From positions 18,709 to 82,708 of the forward strand of contig JBCBDU010000011.1 in assembly GCA_038529355.1 (NCBI GenBank): DNA of 64,000 nucleotides. The letters run 5' to 3'. How positions within the stretch are numbered: position 1 is the stretch's first letter; the number at the start of each line of letters is the position of its first letter. Source of the DNA: CALBPI01 sp038529355 (lineage in GTDB: Bacteria > Pseudomonadota > Gammaproteobacteria > Steroidobacterales > Woeseiaceae). The notes under the pieces are model-generated. The model had not been told where the DNA came from, did not search any database, and saw only the letters and a list, made by a program, of their open reading frames with translations. The translations under genes and the position numbers were made by a program. Of the stretch, positions 52,917 to 62,553 are shown one piece after another.

Positions 52917-55673
52917 GTGGCTTTGTTCTCCAGCATGTTCGGCAGCCGCAACCAGCGGCTCGTTAAGAAGTACCAGAAAACAGCGAAACGTATCGGCGAT
53001 CTAGAGCCGGCCATGCAAGCACTGCGCGACGATGAATTCGCGGAGAAAACTGCGGCGTTCAAAGCGCGGCACGCCGAGGGCGAATCACTGGATGCTTTGA
53101 TGGAAGAAGCGTTCGCGCTCGTCCGTGAAGCGTCTGTGCGCACGCTCGGCCTGCGTCATTATGATGTGCAGCTCGTCGGCGCGATGGTGCTGCACAACGG
53201 TGATATCAGCGAAATGCGCACCGGTGAGGGTAAAACGCTGATGGCGACACTTGCGGCGTACCTGAATGCCCTCGATGGTGGCGGTGTGCACATCGTGACG
53301 GTCAACGAATACCTGGCCGCACGTGACGCCGAATGGATGCGCCCGGTCTATGAGCTGCTGGGACTGAGCGTTGGTGTCATCAGCAGTGGTATGTCGACCG
53401 CGGACAAGCGCGCCGCATATGCCGCCGACATTTCCTACGCGACCAACAACGAACTGGGTTTTGACTATCTGCGTGACAATCTGGCGTTTTCGCTCGAAGA
53501 TCGCGTGCAGCGCGACCTGAGTTTTGCGATCGTCGATGAGGTCGATTCGATCCTGATTGACGAGGCTCGCACGCCGCTGATCATTTCCGGCCCATCCGAG
53601 CAACGTACGGATCTTTATGAGCGCATCAATAAACTGGTGCCGTCACTGAAGTTGCAGGAAATCGAGGAAGAGCCCGAGAACAAGATGAACCTGTCGGCGC
53701 CGAAGCCGGCGCTGACCGACGAAGAGCGTGGCGACTTCACGATTGACCGCAAATCACGGCAGGCATTCCTGACCGAGCAGGGTCACGAGAATGCCGAGCG
53801 GTTGATGAGCCGCGCCGGTTTGATTGGCGAAGGCGAGAGTTTGTACGATGCTGCCAACATCCGTCTCATGCACCACCTGACCGCGGCGCTACGTGCACAC
53901 CATCTGTATCAGCGTGATGTCGAGTACATCTTGCAGAACGGCGAGATTGTCATTGTGGACGAATTCACCGGCCGTACGATGCCGGGGCGACGTTGGTCAG
54001 ACGGTTTACACCAAGCCATCGAAGCTAAGGAAAACGTTTCCATCAAGGAAGAGAATCAGACCGTTGCGTCGATCACGTTCCAGAACTTCTTTCGCCTCTA
54101 CGACAAATTGTCCGGTATGACCGGTACCGCTGACACTGAGGCGTTCGAGTTCCAGCAGATCTATGGTCTCGAAGTTGTCGTGATTCCGACGCATCGACCG
54201 ATGGTGCGTGATGATCGTGCGGACCTCGTGTTCCTGACCGAAAAGGACAAATTTGCGGCTATTGTTGACGACATCGTTGATTGCCGCGAACGCAAACAAC
54301 CGGTATTGGTCGGCACCACGTCGATTGAGACCTCGGAATTGCTCAGTCGTGAACTCAAGAAGCAATCAATTTCGCACGAAGTGCTGAATGCAAAACAGCA
54401 TGAGCGCGAAGCGAAAATCGTCGAGCAGGCGGGCAGACCAGGCGCTATCACGATTGCAACCAACATGGCCGGTCGTGGTACCGACATTGTGCTCGGTGGC
54501 AGTCTTGAGGCCGAGTTGCGCGAGCTTGGTGAGGAGGCTCCCGAGCACGAGCGCGAGGCGTTGCAGGCCGATTGGACCCAACGTCATGAGGCCGTGCTCG
54601 AAGCGGGCGGTCTGCACATCGTCGGTACCGAGCGACATGAGTCGCGGCGTATCGACAATCAGCTGCGCGGGCGCTCCGGGCGCCAGGGCGACCCGGGTTC
54701 GAGTCGCTTCTTCCTGTCGATGGAAGACAATCTGATGCGGATTTTTGGCGATCCGGACCGCACCAAAGCGTTACTGCAACGCGTCGGTATGCGTGAAGGC
54801 GAAGCGATTGAAAGCGGTTTGCTGTCGCGCCAGATCGAGAAGGCGCAACGTAAGGTCGAGGCGCACAACTTTGATATGCGCAAGAACCTGCTCGAATATG
54901 ACGATGTCGCCAACGAGCAGCGCAAGGTCATCTACCATCAGCGCACGGACCTGATGCATGCAGACGATGTCAAAGAGTCGTTGGCAGAAATTCGCGCAGA
55001 AGTGGTCGAGAATCTGGTCGCCGAATTCTTCCCGCCGAACAGTATTGATGAGCAATGGGATGCGGCGGGTCTGGCAACCGCACTCGAGGCAGAATTCGGT
55101 GTTATTGCCGATGTCCCGATGTGGTTGCGCACTGACACCAAACTCAATGCGGAAGGCGTACAACAGCGCGTGCTTGAAGCCGTTAACGGTGCTTATCAGC
55201 AGCGCGAAGAGAGCATTGGCGCAGAAACGATGCGTCAGGTTGAAAAGGCCGTGATGCTGCAACAGCTGGATCTGGACTGGAAAGAGCATCTGGCAGCGCT
55301 CGACTACCTGCGCCAGGGTATCGGGTTGCGTGGCTACGCACAGAAGAACCCGAAACAGGAATACAAGCGAGAAGCCTTTGAGATGTTTGCGGCCATGCTC
55401 GATTCAGTCAAGCGTGAGACCGTGTCCAAACTGGCGCGCATTCGCATTCGCAGCGACGAGGAAATTGCTGCGATGGAGGCGGAGCGACGTGCTGCGCAGG
55501 CGCTGAAATTCCAACATGCATCTGCACCGGAACTCGCGCCCGGAGCGTCGGAGCAGACGGCGCCGCCAAGTGCAGAGACGTTCAAGCGCGAACAGCCGAA
55601 AGTCGGGCGCAATCAGCCGTGCCCATGCGGTTCGGGCAAGAAGTACAAACACTGCCACGGCAAATTGGGTTAG
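52917..55673 (+). CDS. secA: Protein translocase ATPase SecA
   Basis: Motor of the Sec pathway that pushes preproteins through SecYEG. The 918-residue protein has Walker A MRTGEGKTLMATLA near residue 103, DEVDSILIDEA near 209, the GRGTDIVLGG motif near 512, HNFDMRKNLLEYDDVANEQR in the helical scaffold region (about 648-667), and the C-terminal zinc motif CPCGSGKKYKHCHG that binds SecB. GTG start at 52917 with a GAGGAG box 5 nt upstream. A small GC hairpin (52739-52753) precedes it. Confidence 0.97.
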   Translation: MALFSSMFGSRNQRLVKKYQKTAKRIGDLEPAMQALRDDEFAEKTAAFKARHAEGESLDALMEEAFALVREASVRTLGLRHYDVQLVGAMVLHNGDISEMRTGEGKTLMATLAAYLNALDGGGVHIVTVNEYLAARDAEWMRPVYELLGLSVGVISSGMSTADKRAAYAADISYATNNELGFDYLRDNLAFSLEDRVQRDLSFAIVDEVDSILIDEARTPLIISGPSEQRTDLYERINKLVPSLKLQEIEEEPENKMNLSAPKPALTDEERGDFTIDRKSRQAFLTEQGHENAERLMSRAGLIGEGESLYDAANIRLMHHLTAALRAHHLYQRDVEYILQNGEIVIVDEFTGRTMPGRRWSDGLHQAIEAKENVSIKEENQTVASITFQNFFRLYDKLSGMTGTADTEAFEFQQIYGLEVVVIPTHRPMVRDDRADLVFLTEKDKFAAIVDDIVDCRERKQPVLVGTTSIETSELLSRELKKQSISHEVLNAKQHEREAKIVEQAGRPGAITIATNMAGRGTDIVLGGSLEAELRELGEEAPEHEREALQADWTQRHEAVLEAGGLHIVGTERHESRRIDNQLRGRSGRQGDPGSSRFFLSMEDNLMRIFGDPDRTKALLQRVGMREGEAIESGLLSRQIEKAQRKVEAHNFDMRKNLLEYDDVANEQRKVIYHQRTDLMHADDVKESLAEIRAEVVENLVAEFFPPNSIDEQWDAAGLATALEAEFGVIADVPMWLRTDTKLNAEGVQQRVLEAVNGAYQQREESIGAETMRQVEKAVMLQQLDLDWKEHLAALDYLRQGIGLRGYAQKNPKQEYKREAFEMFAAMLDSVKRETVSKLARIRIRSDEEIAAMEAERRAAQALKFQHASAPELAPGASEQTAPPSAETFKREQPKVGRNQPCPCGSGKKYKHCHGKLG

Positions 55674-55764
55674 GCGGCATCGCGCCGCGTGTGACCGAGT
55701 GTTCGACGTTGCTGGCAGTCGTGGTTGTCTGCGCAATGGCGCAGCTGTGTGACCTGGTAATCCG

Positions 55765-56172
55765 TTGACGGACTCGAAGAAGACCATTCGTGTTGTCGCC
55801 GGCGTGTTGCACAAAGACGGGCGCTATTTGATCGCCCAGCGTTTGTCCGGCACGCTTGGCGCTGGTGCCTGGGAGTTTCCCGGCGGCAAGATTGAACCCG
55901 ATGAAACCGAATATGCGGCACTGGTGCGCGAGCTCAATGAGGAGCTCGGTATTGAAACGTTAGCCGCACAGCCGTTGTTGTCGCTGACGCATGAATATCC
56001 TGAGCGATTCGTCGCGTTGTCGTTCTTCGCGGTGACCGCTTGGCGTGGCGCAGTCAACGGACGCGAAGGTCAGGCGATACGTTGGTGTCCACGCGATGAG
56101 ATGTTGTCGGTCGATTGGTTGCCTGCGAACCTGGCGGTGGTTGATCGGCTTCTTGTGGTCAGCAAATACTGA
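55765..56172 (+). CDS. mutT: MutT-type 8-oxo-dGTP diphosphatase (Nudix)
   Basis: Cleanses the nucleotide pool of oxidised dGTP. The 135-residue protein has the Nudix box GGKIEPDETEYAALVREL followed by NEELGIE (residues about 36-60) after the opening VVAGVLHKDGRYLIAQR. The only start with a full-length product is TTG at 55765; an in-frame stop lies immediately upstream. Position after secA matches many gammaproteobacteria. Its end overlaps zapD by 14 nt. Confidence 0.9.
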   Translation: MTDSKKTIRVVAGVLHKDGRYLIAQRLSGTLGAGAWEFPGGKIEPDETEYAALVRELNEELGIETLAAQPLLSLTHEYPERFVALSFFAVTAWRGAVNGREGQAIRWCPRDEMLSVDWLPANLAVVDRLLVVSKY

Positions 56173-56962
56173 GCGCGAACTCTACCGTTTCGGATGTTTG
56201 CACAGGCCTGTTCTGCACGTCCGGCCAGGTCATGAAACGAATCGTAAATCGATGCGGGCTGCCGCTGACTTCAGGGAACAGTTGCGTTTGATCGCTGAGT
56301 GTCACTCGCAACATACGACACGACGTTTCTTTGCCAATCGAATGTTGGAACATACCGCATTCCGCGACACAGGGTTGCGGTACCGTGTTTTGCCGAATCA
56401 GCCACATGATGTGCTTCACGCCACCACAAAGCGGGCGCAGGTCACGCAGCCATTGGTCCAGATCTTCGCGGCGCGCTTCGTATGGCTTGCGCAGCCAGTG
56501 ACCAAACAGTGGTAGGTCAAACTCGCAGGTGCCGCCGGGAATCGCAGTGCGGTGTTTAATTGCGCTCAAAAACTCGCTGTCTTTCAATGGTTGCAGGTAA
56601 TGTGGACCGATGGCGTTGGTTGCGTCGCGAATTCTGTCCAGTTCGTCGATCGCAGCGTCGAGCCGTGATCGATCAACGCTCGGATTAGTCGCAAAATTCT
56701 GCAACTCGGCAATCTGCCGCTCCAGCTCTTTCAAAACTTCGCTGCGCACATCGCCACGCGTCAGGATCGCTGCGATTTCGAGAATGCCGTCGATCGCCTG
56801 ACGTGTTGCAGTCTCGCTCGGGTCGGCAACGTTGTATTCCGTTTGGTGATACAGGAATTCAAGACGCAAAAAAGTGCGCATCCGCTCGTTTAGCGGCTGC
56901 TCAAAAGTGGTCACGGCAGGTTGCTGCTGCGGTTTTTGCGAATTCTCGGCGGCGAAAACCAT
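56159..56962 (-). CDS. zapD: FtsZ bundling factor ZapD (YacF)
   Basis: Cytosolic divisome accessory that cross-links FtsZ filaments through the FtsZ C-terminal peptide. The 267-residue protein shows the DUF1342 family opening TTFEQPLNERMRTFLRLEFL (residues 18-37), a helical bundle, and a C-terminal beta domain (FTIRFMTWPDVQNRP). Divergence order zapD-coaE-pilD matches the family context, but yacG, often next to zapD, is not present. GGAA precedes the ATG. Confidence 0.93.
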   Translation of the reverse strand: MVFAAENSQKPQQQPAVTTFEQPLNERMRTFLRLEFLYHQTEYNVADPSETATRQAIDGILEIAAILTRGDVRSEVLKELERQIAELQNFATNPSVDRSRLDAAIDELDRIRDATNAIGPHYLQPLKDSEFLSAIKHRTAIPGGTCEFDLPLFGHWLRKPYEARREDLDQWLRDLRPLCGGVKHIMWLIRQNTVPQPCVAECGMFQHSIGKETSCRMLRVTLSDQTQLFPEVSGSPHRFTIRFMTWPDVQNRPVQTSETVEFALSIC

Positions 56963-57037
56963 GCAAGTTCCAAACTCATCGTTATGGCATTTTGCGCGCT
57001 GACGGCGATTTGCGCAAATGTGTCGTGTTCTTGGGTG

Positions 57038-57658
57038 TTAGTGCGCGTCGCAGGCCATAGCCAGGTAAAATTGATGAATGATCTGCACCTGCCGTCGCAG
57101 TGCGTCCAGATCACGATCATTGCTGATGATGTCATCGGCGAGCTTGAGACGGTCGGCACGACTCGATTGCGCTGCGAGAATGCCTGCTGCCGTGTGCGTG
57201 TTGCCGCCGTCACGATTCAACACTCGCCGCATCTGAGTCGCCTCGGGGCAATCCACGACCAGAACACGGCTGATCCGGCTGCGCAGGCGCGAGCGCGCCA
57301 GCAACGGCACAACGAGAACGAAATAGTAGCGCGGTGGTGTCGCAAGTGCTTTGAGCACCGCGTCCCCAATCTGGGGATGGGTAATGGACTCGAGAGCCTT
57401 GCGTGCTGCAGGGTCAGCAAACACGATGCGTCGCAGCTGTGCGCGATCGAGTTGCCCGTCGTCGCTAAGGACACTGTCGCCGAAGCGCGCAACGACTTGT
57501 TGCAAACCGTCGCTACCTGGCGACACAACCTCTCGCGCAATCACGTCTGTGTCTATAACGGTCACGCCCAAACCAGACAGCTGGTCTGACACTTGCGTCT
57601 TGCCGCTAGCAATACCGCCGGTCAAGCCGACAATGAAGGGGGATGCGTTGGTGTTCAC
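57038..57658 (-). CDS. coaE: Dephospho-CoA kinase
   Basis: Last step of coenzyme A synthesis. The 206 residues equal the E. coli length. It has the P-loop GLTGGIASGKTQVSDQL near residue 11, the acceptor-site DTDVIAREVV and VVPLLARSRLRSR. GTG at 57658 was chosen since it gives the right N terminus (NTNASPFIVGLTGG); longer in-frame starts read through the pilD 3' region. It lies 29 nt downstream of pilD. Confidence 0.94.
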   Translation of the reverse strand: MNTNASPFIVGLTGGIASGKTQVSDQLSGLGVTVIDTDVIAREVVSPGSDGLQQVVARFGDSVLSDDGQLDRAQLRRIVFADPAARKALESITHPQIGDAVLKALATPPRYYFVLVVPLLARSRLRSRISRVLVVDCPEATQMRRVLNRDGGNTHTAAGILAAQSSRADRLKLADDIISNDRDLDALRRQVQIIHQFYLAMACDAH

Positions 57659-57687
57659 GACGATCGCACTCACTGCGCAGAACGTTA

Positions 57688-58605
57688 CTACAGTCCTAGC
57701 GTTGCCAGGTACCAAGTGTTGAGTGTATTGCCGAACATCAAAAACAGCCAGCCTGCGATTGCAAGCCAGGGGCCAAACGGCATCGTTGCGCCACGTTGCT
57801 GTTGCCCGGTTACGATCATTGCAATGCCAAACAGTGCACCAGACAGCGCGGACAAAATAATAATCAGTGGCAGTGCAGCCCAACCCAGCCACGCACCGAG
57901 TGCTGCGAGCAGTTTGAAATCGCCGTAGCCCATACCGTGTTTTCCGGTGAGCAATCGAAACGCATGAAACACCAGCCACAACACGAGGTAGCCCGCCAAC
58001 GCGCCAATGATAGCGTCTTGCGGGCTGATGAACAGCACAGTGGTATCAGGCACAGGAAAGAGTGACAGCGTCAGGCCAATCCAGAGCAGTGGCAGCGTCA
58101 TGTTGTCCGGCAACAATTGATGGTCAATATCGATGCCCGACAATGCGATCAGGAACCACGTCAGCACTATGCCGGCTATCGCTTCAAGACCTGGGCCGAA
58201 TCGCAGTGCAACTGCCAATGAGGCTGCGCCGGTGAGAAACTCGACGAACGGATAGCGCAGGCTGATTTTCGTGCTGCAGCCTGAGCAGCGACCACGCAGA
58301 AAAAGATAGGACAGCAGCGGAATATTTTCGATAGCGCGAATCTTGTGATCGCACTTCGGGCACGTTGATGCCGGAGTGGCCAGATTAAAGGGTGCTACGT
58401 CGGCAGATGGTGTCGTCTCGGTGGCTTGTTTGTTCTTGGCGTCTTGCTGCTCACGCTGCCAATCGGCGAACTGACTGTCCCACTCGCGCTGCATCATAAC
58501 CGGCACGCGATAGATCACAACGTTCAGGAAGCTGCCGACCAGTAGTCCAAACGTTGCAGCCACGCACGCAAACAGCCACGGTGAAGTTTCGAAAAGTAAC
58601 GCCAT
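57688..58605 (-). CDS. pilD: Prepilin leader peptidase/N-methyltransferase
   Basis: Membrane aspartic protease that cuts and N-methylates type IV prepilins and pseudopilins. The 305-residue protein has the opening GSFLNVVIYRVP, two zinc CxxC pairs (CPKC at 82-85, CSGC at 107-110), and the catalytic Asp motifs GIDIDHQLLPD and GYGDFKLLAALG. About seven to eight transmembrane helices. Its substrates here include both pilins at 61885-63039. Confidence 0.95.
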   Translation of the reverse strand: MALLFETSPWLFACVAATFGLLVGSFLNVVIYRVPVMMQREWDSQFADWQREQQDAKNKQATETTPSADVAPFNLATPASTCPKCDHKIRAIENIPLLSYLFLRGRCSGCSTKISLRYPFVEFLTGAASLAVALRFGPGLEAIAGIVLTWFLIALSGIDIDHQLLPDNMTLPLLWIGLTLSLFPVPDTTVLFISPQDAIIGALAGYLVLWLVFHAFRLLTGKHGMGYGDFKLLAALGAWLGWAALPLIIILSALSGALFGIAMIVTGQQQRGATMPFGPWLAIAGWLFLMFGNTLNTWYLATLGL

Positions 58606-58680
58606 GTGACGAGATCAGTAGTGTGGTGTCAACCCTGGAGCCGACTGGCCCGTGGCGCAACTGTCCTTGAGTTGGGCTCG

Positions 58681-59892
58681 TTATACAACGGAACCCATCT
58701 TGAAGATTGGCAGATACATGGCGACAACCAGACCGCCGACCAAAATTCCGAGGATACCCATAATCAACGGCTCAATCAGGCTGCTCATGTTGTCGACCGC
58801 GTTGTCGACATCTTCTTCGTAAAAGTCCGCAACTTTTGCCGACATCTCGTCAAGCTGACCGGACTCTTCACCAACCGCAATCATCTGTACGACCATGTTC
58901 GGGAACAGATCGGTGTTCTCCATCGATTGCTGCAATCGTTGTCCCGTGGCCACCTCGTCGCGCATCTCCAGCACCGCGAGCTCGTAAACAATGTTGCCTG
59001 TCGCACCGGCAACCGATTCGAGGGCCTCCACCAACGGCACACCGGCTGCGAACATGGTCGAGAGCGTGCGCGAATAACGTGCGATGGCGGATTTCTCAAG
59101 AATGGGTCCGACAATCGGCATCTTCAGTGCAATGCGGTCGAGCGTCTCGCGCATTTTTTTGGATCGTTTCTTGAAGTACATGAAGGCGGCAGCGCCGGCG
59201 CCGACGCCGACCAGTATTAACCAGCCTTTTGTCCTGACAAACAGTGACAGATCGACGACCATGCGTGTGAACGCGGGCAGGTCGGCGCCGAAACCCTGGA
59301 ACAAATCTTCGAACGAAGGGATCACAAAAATCAGCAGGATCACGGTGACAATGACCGCCACCACCAATACGGCGGCCGGGTAGGTCAGTGCCTTCTTGAT
59401 CTTTTTCTTGATCGCTTCGGTTTTTTCCTTATACGTTGCGATCTTGTCGAGCAGCGTTTCCAATGCACCGGCTTGTTCGCCGGCCTCAACGAGATTCACG
59501 AACAGGTCATCGAAATACAACGGATGCTTGGCAATAGCCTCGTGGAGAGAGCTGCCGCCTTCGACACTGGCTTTGATGTCGAGAATCAGCTTCTGCATGG
59601 ACTGGTTCTCGTGACCGTTGCCGACAATATCGAACGACTGCACCATCGGGATACCGGCGGCCATCATCGTGGCTAACTGACGTGAAAAAATCGCGATGTC
59701 TTCGGTAGTGATCTTCTGCGTGCCGGAGAACATCGTCGATTGTTTGCGGATGCGATTCGGTACGACGCCCTTGCGGCGCAAGTCGGCACGCACTTCTGCT
59801 TCGCTGGTAGCGATGGACTTGCCTTTGACACGTTGCCCGCGACGGTCAACGCCTTCCCAGCTAAATGGAATTTCTTTGGTTGCAGTAGCCAT
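58681..59892 (-). CDS. pilC: Type IV pilus inner-membrane platform protein
   Basis: Polytopic protein that couples PilB ATPase to pilus assembly. The 403-residue protein has the family start FSWEGVDRRGQRVKG, two GspF domains (about residues 70-195 and 275-395; FSRQLATMMAAGIPMVQS and YSRTLSTMFAAGVPLVEA, an obvious internal duplication) and about three transmembrane helices. ATG at 59892 (MATATKEIPF) is preferred over an upstream start adding 17 residues. Confidence 0.95.
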   Translation of the reverse strand: MATATKEIPFSWEGVDRRGQRVKGKSIATSEAEVRADLRRKGVVPNRIRKQSTMFSGTQKITTEDIAIFSRQLATMMAAGIPMVQSFDIVGNGHENQSMQKLILDIKASVEGGSSLHEAIAKHPLYFDDLFVNLVEAGEQAGALETLLDKIATYKEKTEAIKKKIKKALTYPAAVLVVAVIVTVILLIFVIPSFEDLFQGFGADLPAFTRMVVDLSLFVRTKGWLILVGVGAGAAAFMYFKKRSKKMRETLDRIALKMPIVGPILEKSAIARYSRTLSTMFAAGVPLVEALESVAGATGNIVYELAVLEMRDEVATGQRLQQSMENTDLFPNMVVQMIAVGEESGQLDEMSAKVADFYEEDVDNAVDNMSSLIEPLIMGILGILVGGLVVAMYLPIFKMGSVV

Positions 59893-59968
59893 GATCTTGT
59901 TTACCTTTGGTGACTTGCTGCCGTTTTGGCGGCAAGCGCTCAATGTGTCCTGTGCGTAAGAGTTCTAT

Positions 59969-61687
59969 CTATTCGATAGTGACCCGATTGATTTCCTCTA
60001 GGCCGGTTTTGCCATCGATGACTTTTTGCAGCGCTGCCCGTCGTAGATCCCAAACCCCTTCCTTACTGGCTTGCTGGGCAATCTGCAAAGCGTTACCACC
60101 TTCCATGATGATGCGGCCCATCGTCTCGCTGACCTCCATGACCTGGAAAATACCAACGCGCCCTTTGTAGCCTTCATTGCAGCTCTTGCAACCCACCGGA
60201 CCGTAAATTGTCAGCGACTCATTGATTTGATCTTCGGTGAAGCCTTCGCGCAGTAGCGCTTCTTTAGGAATATCTTTTTGTTCTTTACACTTGTCGCAGA
60301 GTTTTCGTGCCAGGCGTTGCGCTATGATCAAGCTGACCGAGGTCGCAATGGCGTACGGTTTGACGCCCATGTCAACAAGACGCGTCAGTGTTTTCGGCGC
60401 ATCGTTGGTATGCAGTGTCGACAACACAAGGTGTCCGGTTTGTGCTGCCTTGATAGCAATTTCCGCCGTTTCCAGATCGCGAATCTCACCGACCATGATG
60501 ATGTCGGGATCTTGTCGCAGGAATGCTTTTAGTGCTGATGCGAACGTCAGGCCGACCTTTGGGTTGACGTTGACCTGATTGATGCCCGGCAGGTTGATCT
60601 CGGCGGGATCTTCCGCGGTGGAAATATTGCGATCGGCCGTGTTGAGAATATTCAGTCCCGTATAAAGAGATACGGTCTTGCCGCTTCCTGTCGGTCCGGT
60701 CACCAGGATCATGCCGTACGGTTTCATCAGGTGCTTCATGTAGAGCGATTTTTGCTGCTCTTCATAACCGAGCGCGTCGATGCCGAGTTTAGCGCTGCTT
60801 GGATCCAGGATACGCAGCACGATTTTTTCGCCGAACAGCGTCGGACATGTGTTGACACGAAAATCGATCGCGCGGTTCTTCGACAGGCGCATCTTGATAC
60901 GGCCATCCTGAGGAATGCGTCGTTCAGCGATGTCCAACCGTGACATGACCTTCAGGCGGGCAGACACTTTCCCGGACAGCGCGGCGGGTGGCTGAGCAAT
61001 TTCCTGCAATACACCGTCTAAGCGCGTGCGCACGCGAAAGTATTTCTCATACGGTTCGAAGTGGATGTCCGATGCGCCGCGCTTGATGGCATCGAGCAAC
61101 ACCTTGTTGACGAAGCGCACGACAGGCGCATCGTCGACGTCGTCCTTCGTGACGTCGTCATTTTCAACTTCGCCCGATGACACGTCGAGGTTTTCAAGAT
61201 CGAAGTCGTCATCATCGAAACTCGACATCGTCGTATCGACGGCTTCCAGCGTGCGGGCAACCCGCTCATCGAGCTTGTCTTGTTCCACAACGACCGGATC
61301 GACGCGAAAACCGGACTGGAACTTGATTTCGTCGATGGCTTGCAAGTTCGTCGGATCAGAAATGGCGACATAGAGCCGTTTGCCACGTAATGAGAGCGGC
61401 AGCACCGAGTGCTTCGAGATCAGTTTTTGGTCTACGGCGCGAATAATATCGAGATCGATGTCCATTGCATCGAGATCCATCAGCGGTACGCCGAATTCGT
61501 GAGCGGCTGCGATGGCGATCGATTTGGGGTCCGCTAACGCGTTCTCGACAATGTAGGAAACCAGAGGCTGCTTCTTACCGCGTGCTGCTTCAAGCGCTTC
61601 CTGAACGGCTTGCTCGGCAATGATGCCATCTTGCACCAGTCGGCGCGGAAGCCCGGACAGTGCGGTTTGTGATGCAGTTACAGCCAT
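59969..61687 (-). CDS. pilB: Type IV pilus extension ATPase
   Basis: Hexameric cytoplasmic ATPase that powers pilus assembly. The 572-residue protein has an MshEN N-terminal domain (about 20-150), an N2 domain, Walker A GPTGSGKTVSLYTGL near residue 330, an Asp box, Walker B QDPDIIMVGEIRD, the His box TGHLVLSTLHTND, and a zinc tetracysteine (CDKC and CKSC). Some MshEN domains bind c-di-GMP. ATG at 61687 follows a weak box. Confidence 0.95.
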   Translation of the reverse strand: MAVTASQTALSGLPRRLVQDGIIAEQAVQEALEAARGKKQPLVSYIVENALADPKSIAIAAAHEFGVPLMDLDAMDIDLDIIRAVDQKLISKHSVLPLSLRGKRLYVAISDPTNLQAIDEIKFQSGFRVDPVVVEQDKLDERVARTLEAVDTTMSSFDDDDFDLENLDVSSGEVENDDVTKDDVDDAPVVRFVNKVLLDAIKRGASDIHFEPYEKYFRVRTRLDGVLQEIAQPPAALSGKVSARLKVMSRLDIAERRIPQDGRIKMRLSKNRAIDFRVNTCPTLFGEKIVLRILDPSSAKLGIDALGYEEQQKSLYMKHLMKPYGMILVTGPTGSGKTVSLYTGLNILNTADRNISTAEDPAEINLPGINQVNVNPKVGLTFASALKAFLRQDPDIIMVGEIRDLETAEIAIKAAQTGHLVLSTLHTNDAPKTLTRLVDMGVKPYAIATSVSLIIAQRLARKLCDKCKEQKDIPKEALLREGFTEDQINESLTIYGPVGCKSCNEGYKGRVGIFQVMEVSETMGRIIMEGGNALQIAQQASKEGVWDLRRAALQKVIDGKTGLEEINRVTIE

Positions 61688-61884
61688 AGGTAAGGTCGCG
61701 GCAATTAAGTGAAAACGCCCAACCGGTAGTCTCACCGATAAGCTCTTGGGGATCAACTTGATAGTGAGGGGTAGGTCACAAAACCGGTGCGATTAACGCA
61801 AAACTGAGTACTGGTACCACCGGCGCGAGTGCGACCCGCCTCGCCGCTAAGGCTTCTACCGGGGATGCGTTGCTGGCGTTGTGA

Positions 61885-62391
61885 CTAACGGCAGCTGGAG
61901 GGCAGGAATTGGTTGGCCACTGTTGATGCGGTATAGGCGGCAGTCGTACCGCCGCCCGCTGTGCCCATGGGCTGGGTTCCGGCCGGGACGGGCGCATTGG
62001 CGCAGCGCCAGACAATACTGCGATCCGGTGTTTCGTAAGGTGTCAAATACAGGGTTGCGCCAGCAATTTGCGCGTTTGCACGGTTGCCGAACGTAATCTC
62101 AACCTCGCCGTTGATGATATCAACGGCTGAGACGTAGGTGCCCTGAGTATCGGTCGCATTGGGGGTCAACCCAGATTGTGTGCGATTGGCAGGTGCTTCG
62201 CCGCGGTTGACAAACGCTTCTGTAATACCCGCCTTGGCATTGGTTGCTACGCGAATACCCTCGGCAACCTGGGATCGAACGGTGTAAGTCTGATAAGACG
62301 AGACGGCGAGAGACGCCAGAATTCCAACGATAGCGACGACAATCATCAACTCAATTAGCGTAAAGCCGGATTGCTTGCTCGGATACATCGT
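61885..62391 (-). CDS. Type IV pilin, second copy
   Basis: A 168-residue prepilin with an 8-residue leader cut before F (SG-FTLIELMIVVAIVGIL, Glu5 present), a hydrophobic polymerisation helix, and a C-terminal disulfide pair (WRCANAPVPAG and LPSSCR). It resembles its upstream neighbour pilA throughout but has a Gly/Thr/Ala-rich insertion before the last cysteine. AGGGAG lies just upstream of the ATG. It could be a minor or alternative major pilin. The gap to pilB (61688-61884) shows no gene. Confidence 0.9.
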   Translation of the reverse strand, partial: TMYPSKQSGFTLIELMIVVAIVGILASLAVSSYQTYTVRSQVAEGIRVATNAKAGITEAFVNRGEAPANRTQSGLTPNATDTQGTYVSAVDIINGEVEITFGNRANAQIAGATLYLTPYETPDRSIVWRCANAPVPAGTQPMGTAGGGTTAAYTASTVANQFLPSSCR

Positions 62392-62479
62392 TAGTCGCTC
62401 CCTACGCGTTTGAGTGGTGTTTGTAAACACGCTTTGTGCTTGAGGTTTCAGCATTATGTTTGGTTTGGGTCCGCGACGA

Positions 62480-62503
62480 AAAAGAGCCCCGAAGGGCTCT
62501 TTT
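62480..62503. terminator. Bidirectional intrinsic terminator between the two pilin genes
   Basis: AAAAGAGCCC (62480-62489) and GGGCTCTTTT (62494-62503) form a perfect 10-bp stem; on the minus strand the loop is TTCG and the stem is followed by T, so it ends pilA transcripts. Confidence 0.9.
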
Positions 62504-62553
62504 CCGCAGGTGCGTGACCATGTGATCGCGCACCCAGACCTGATGCTCGGTGC

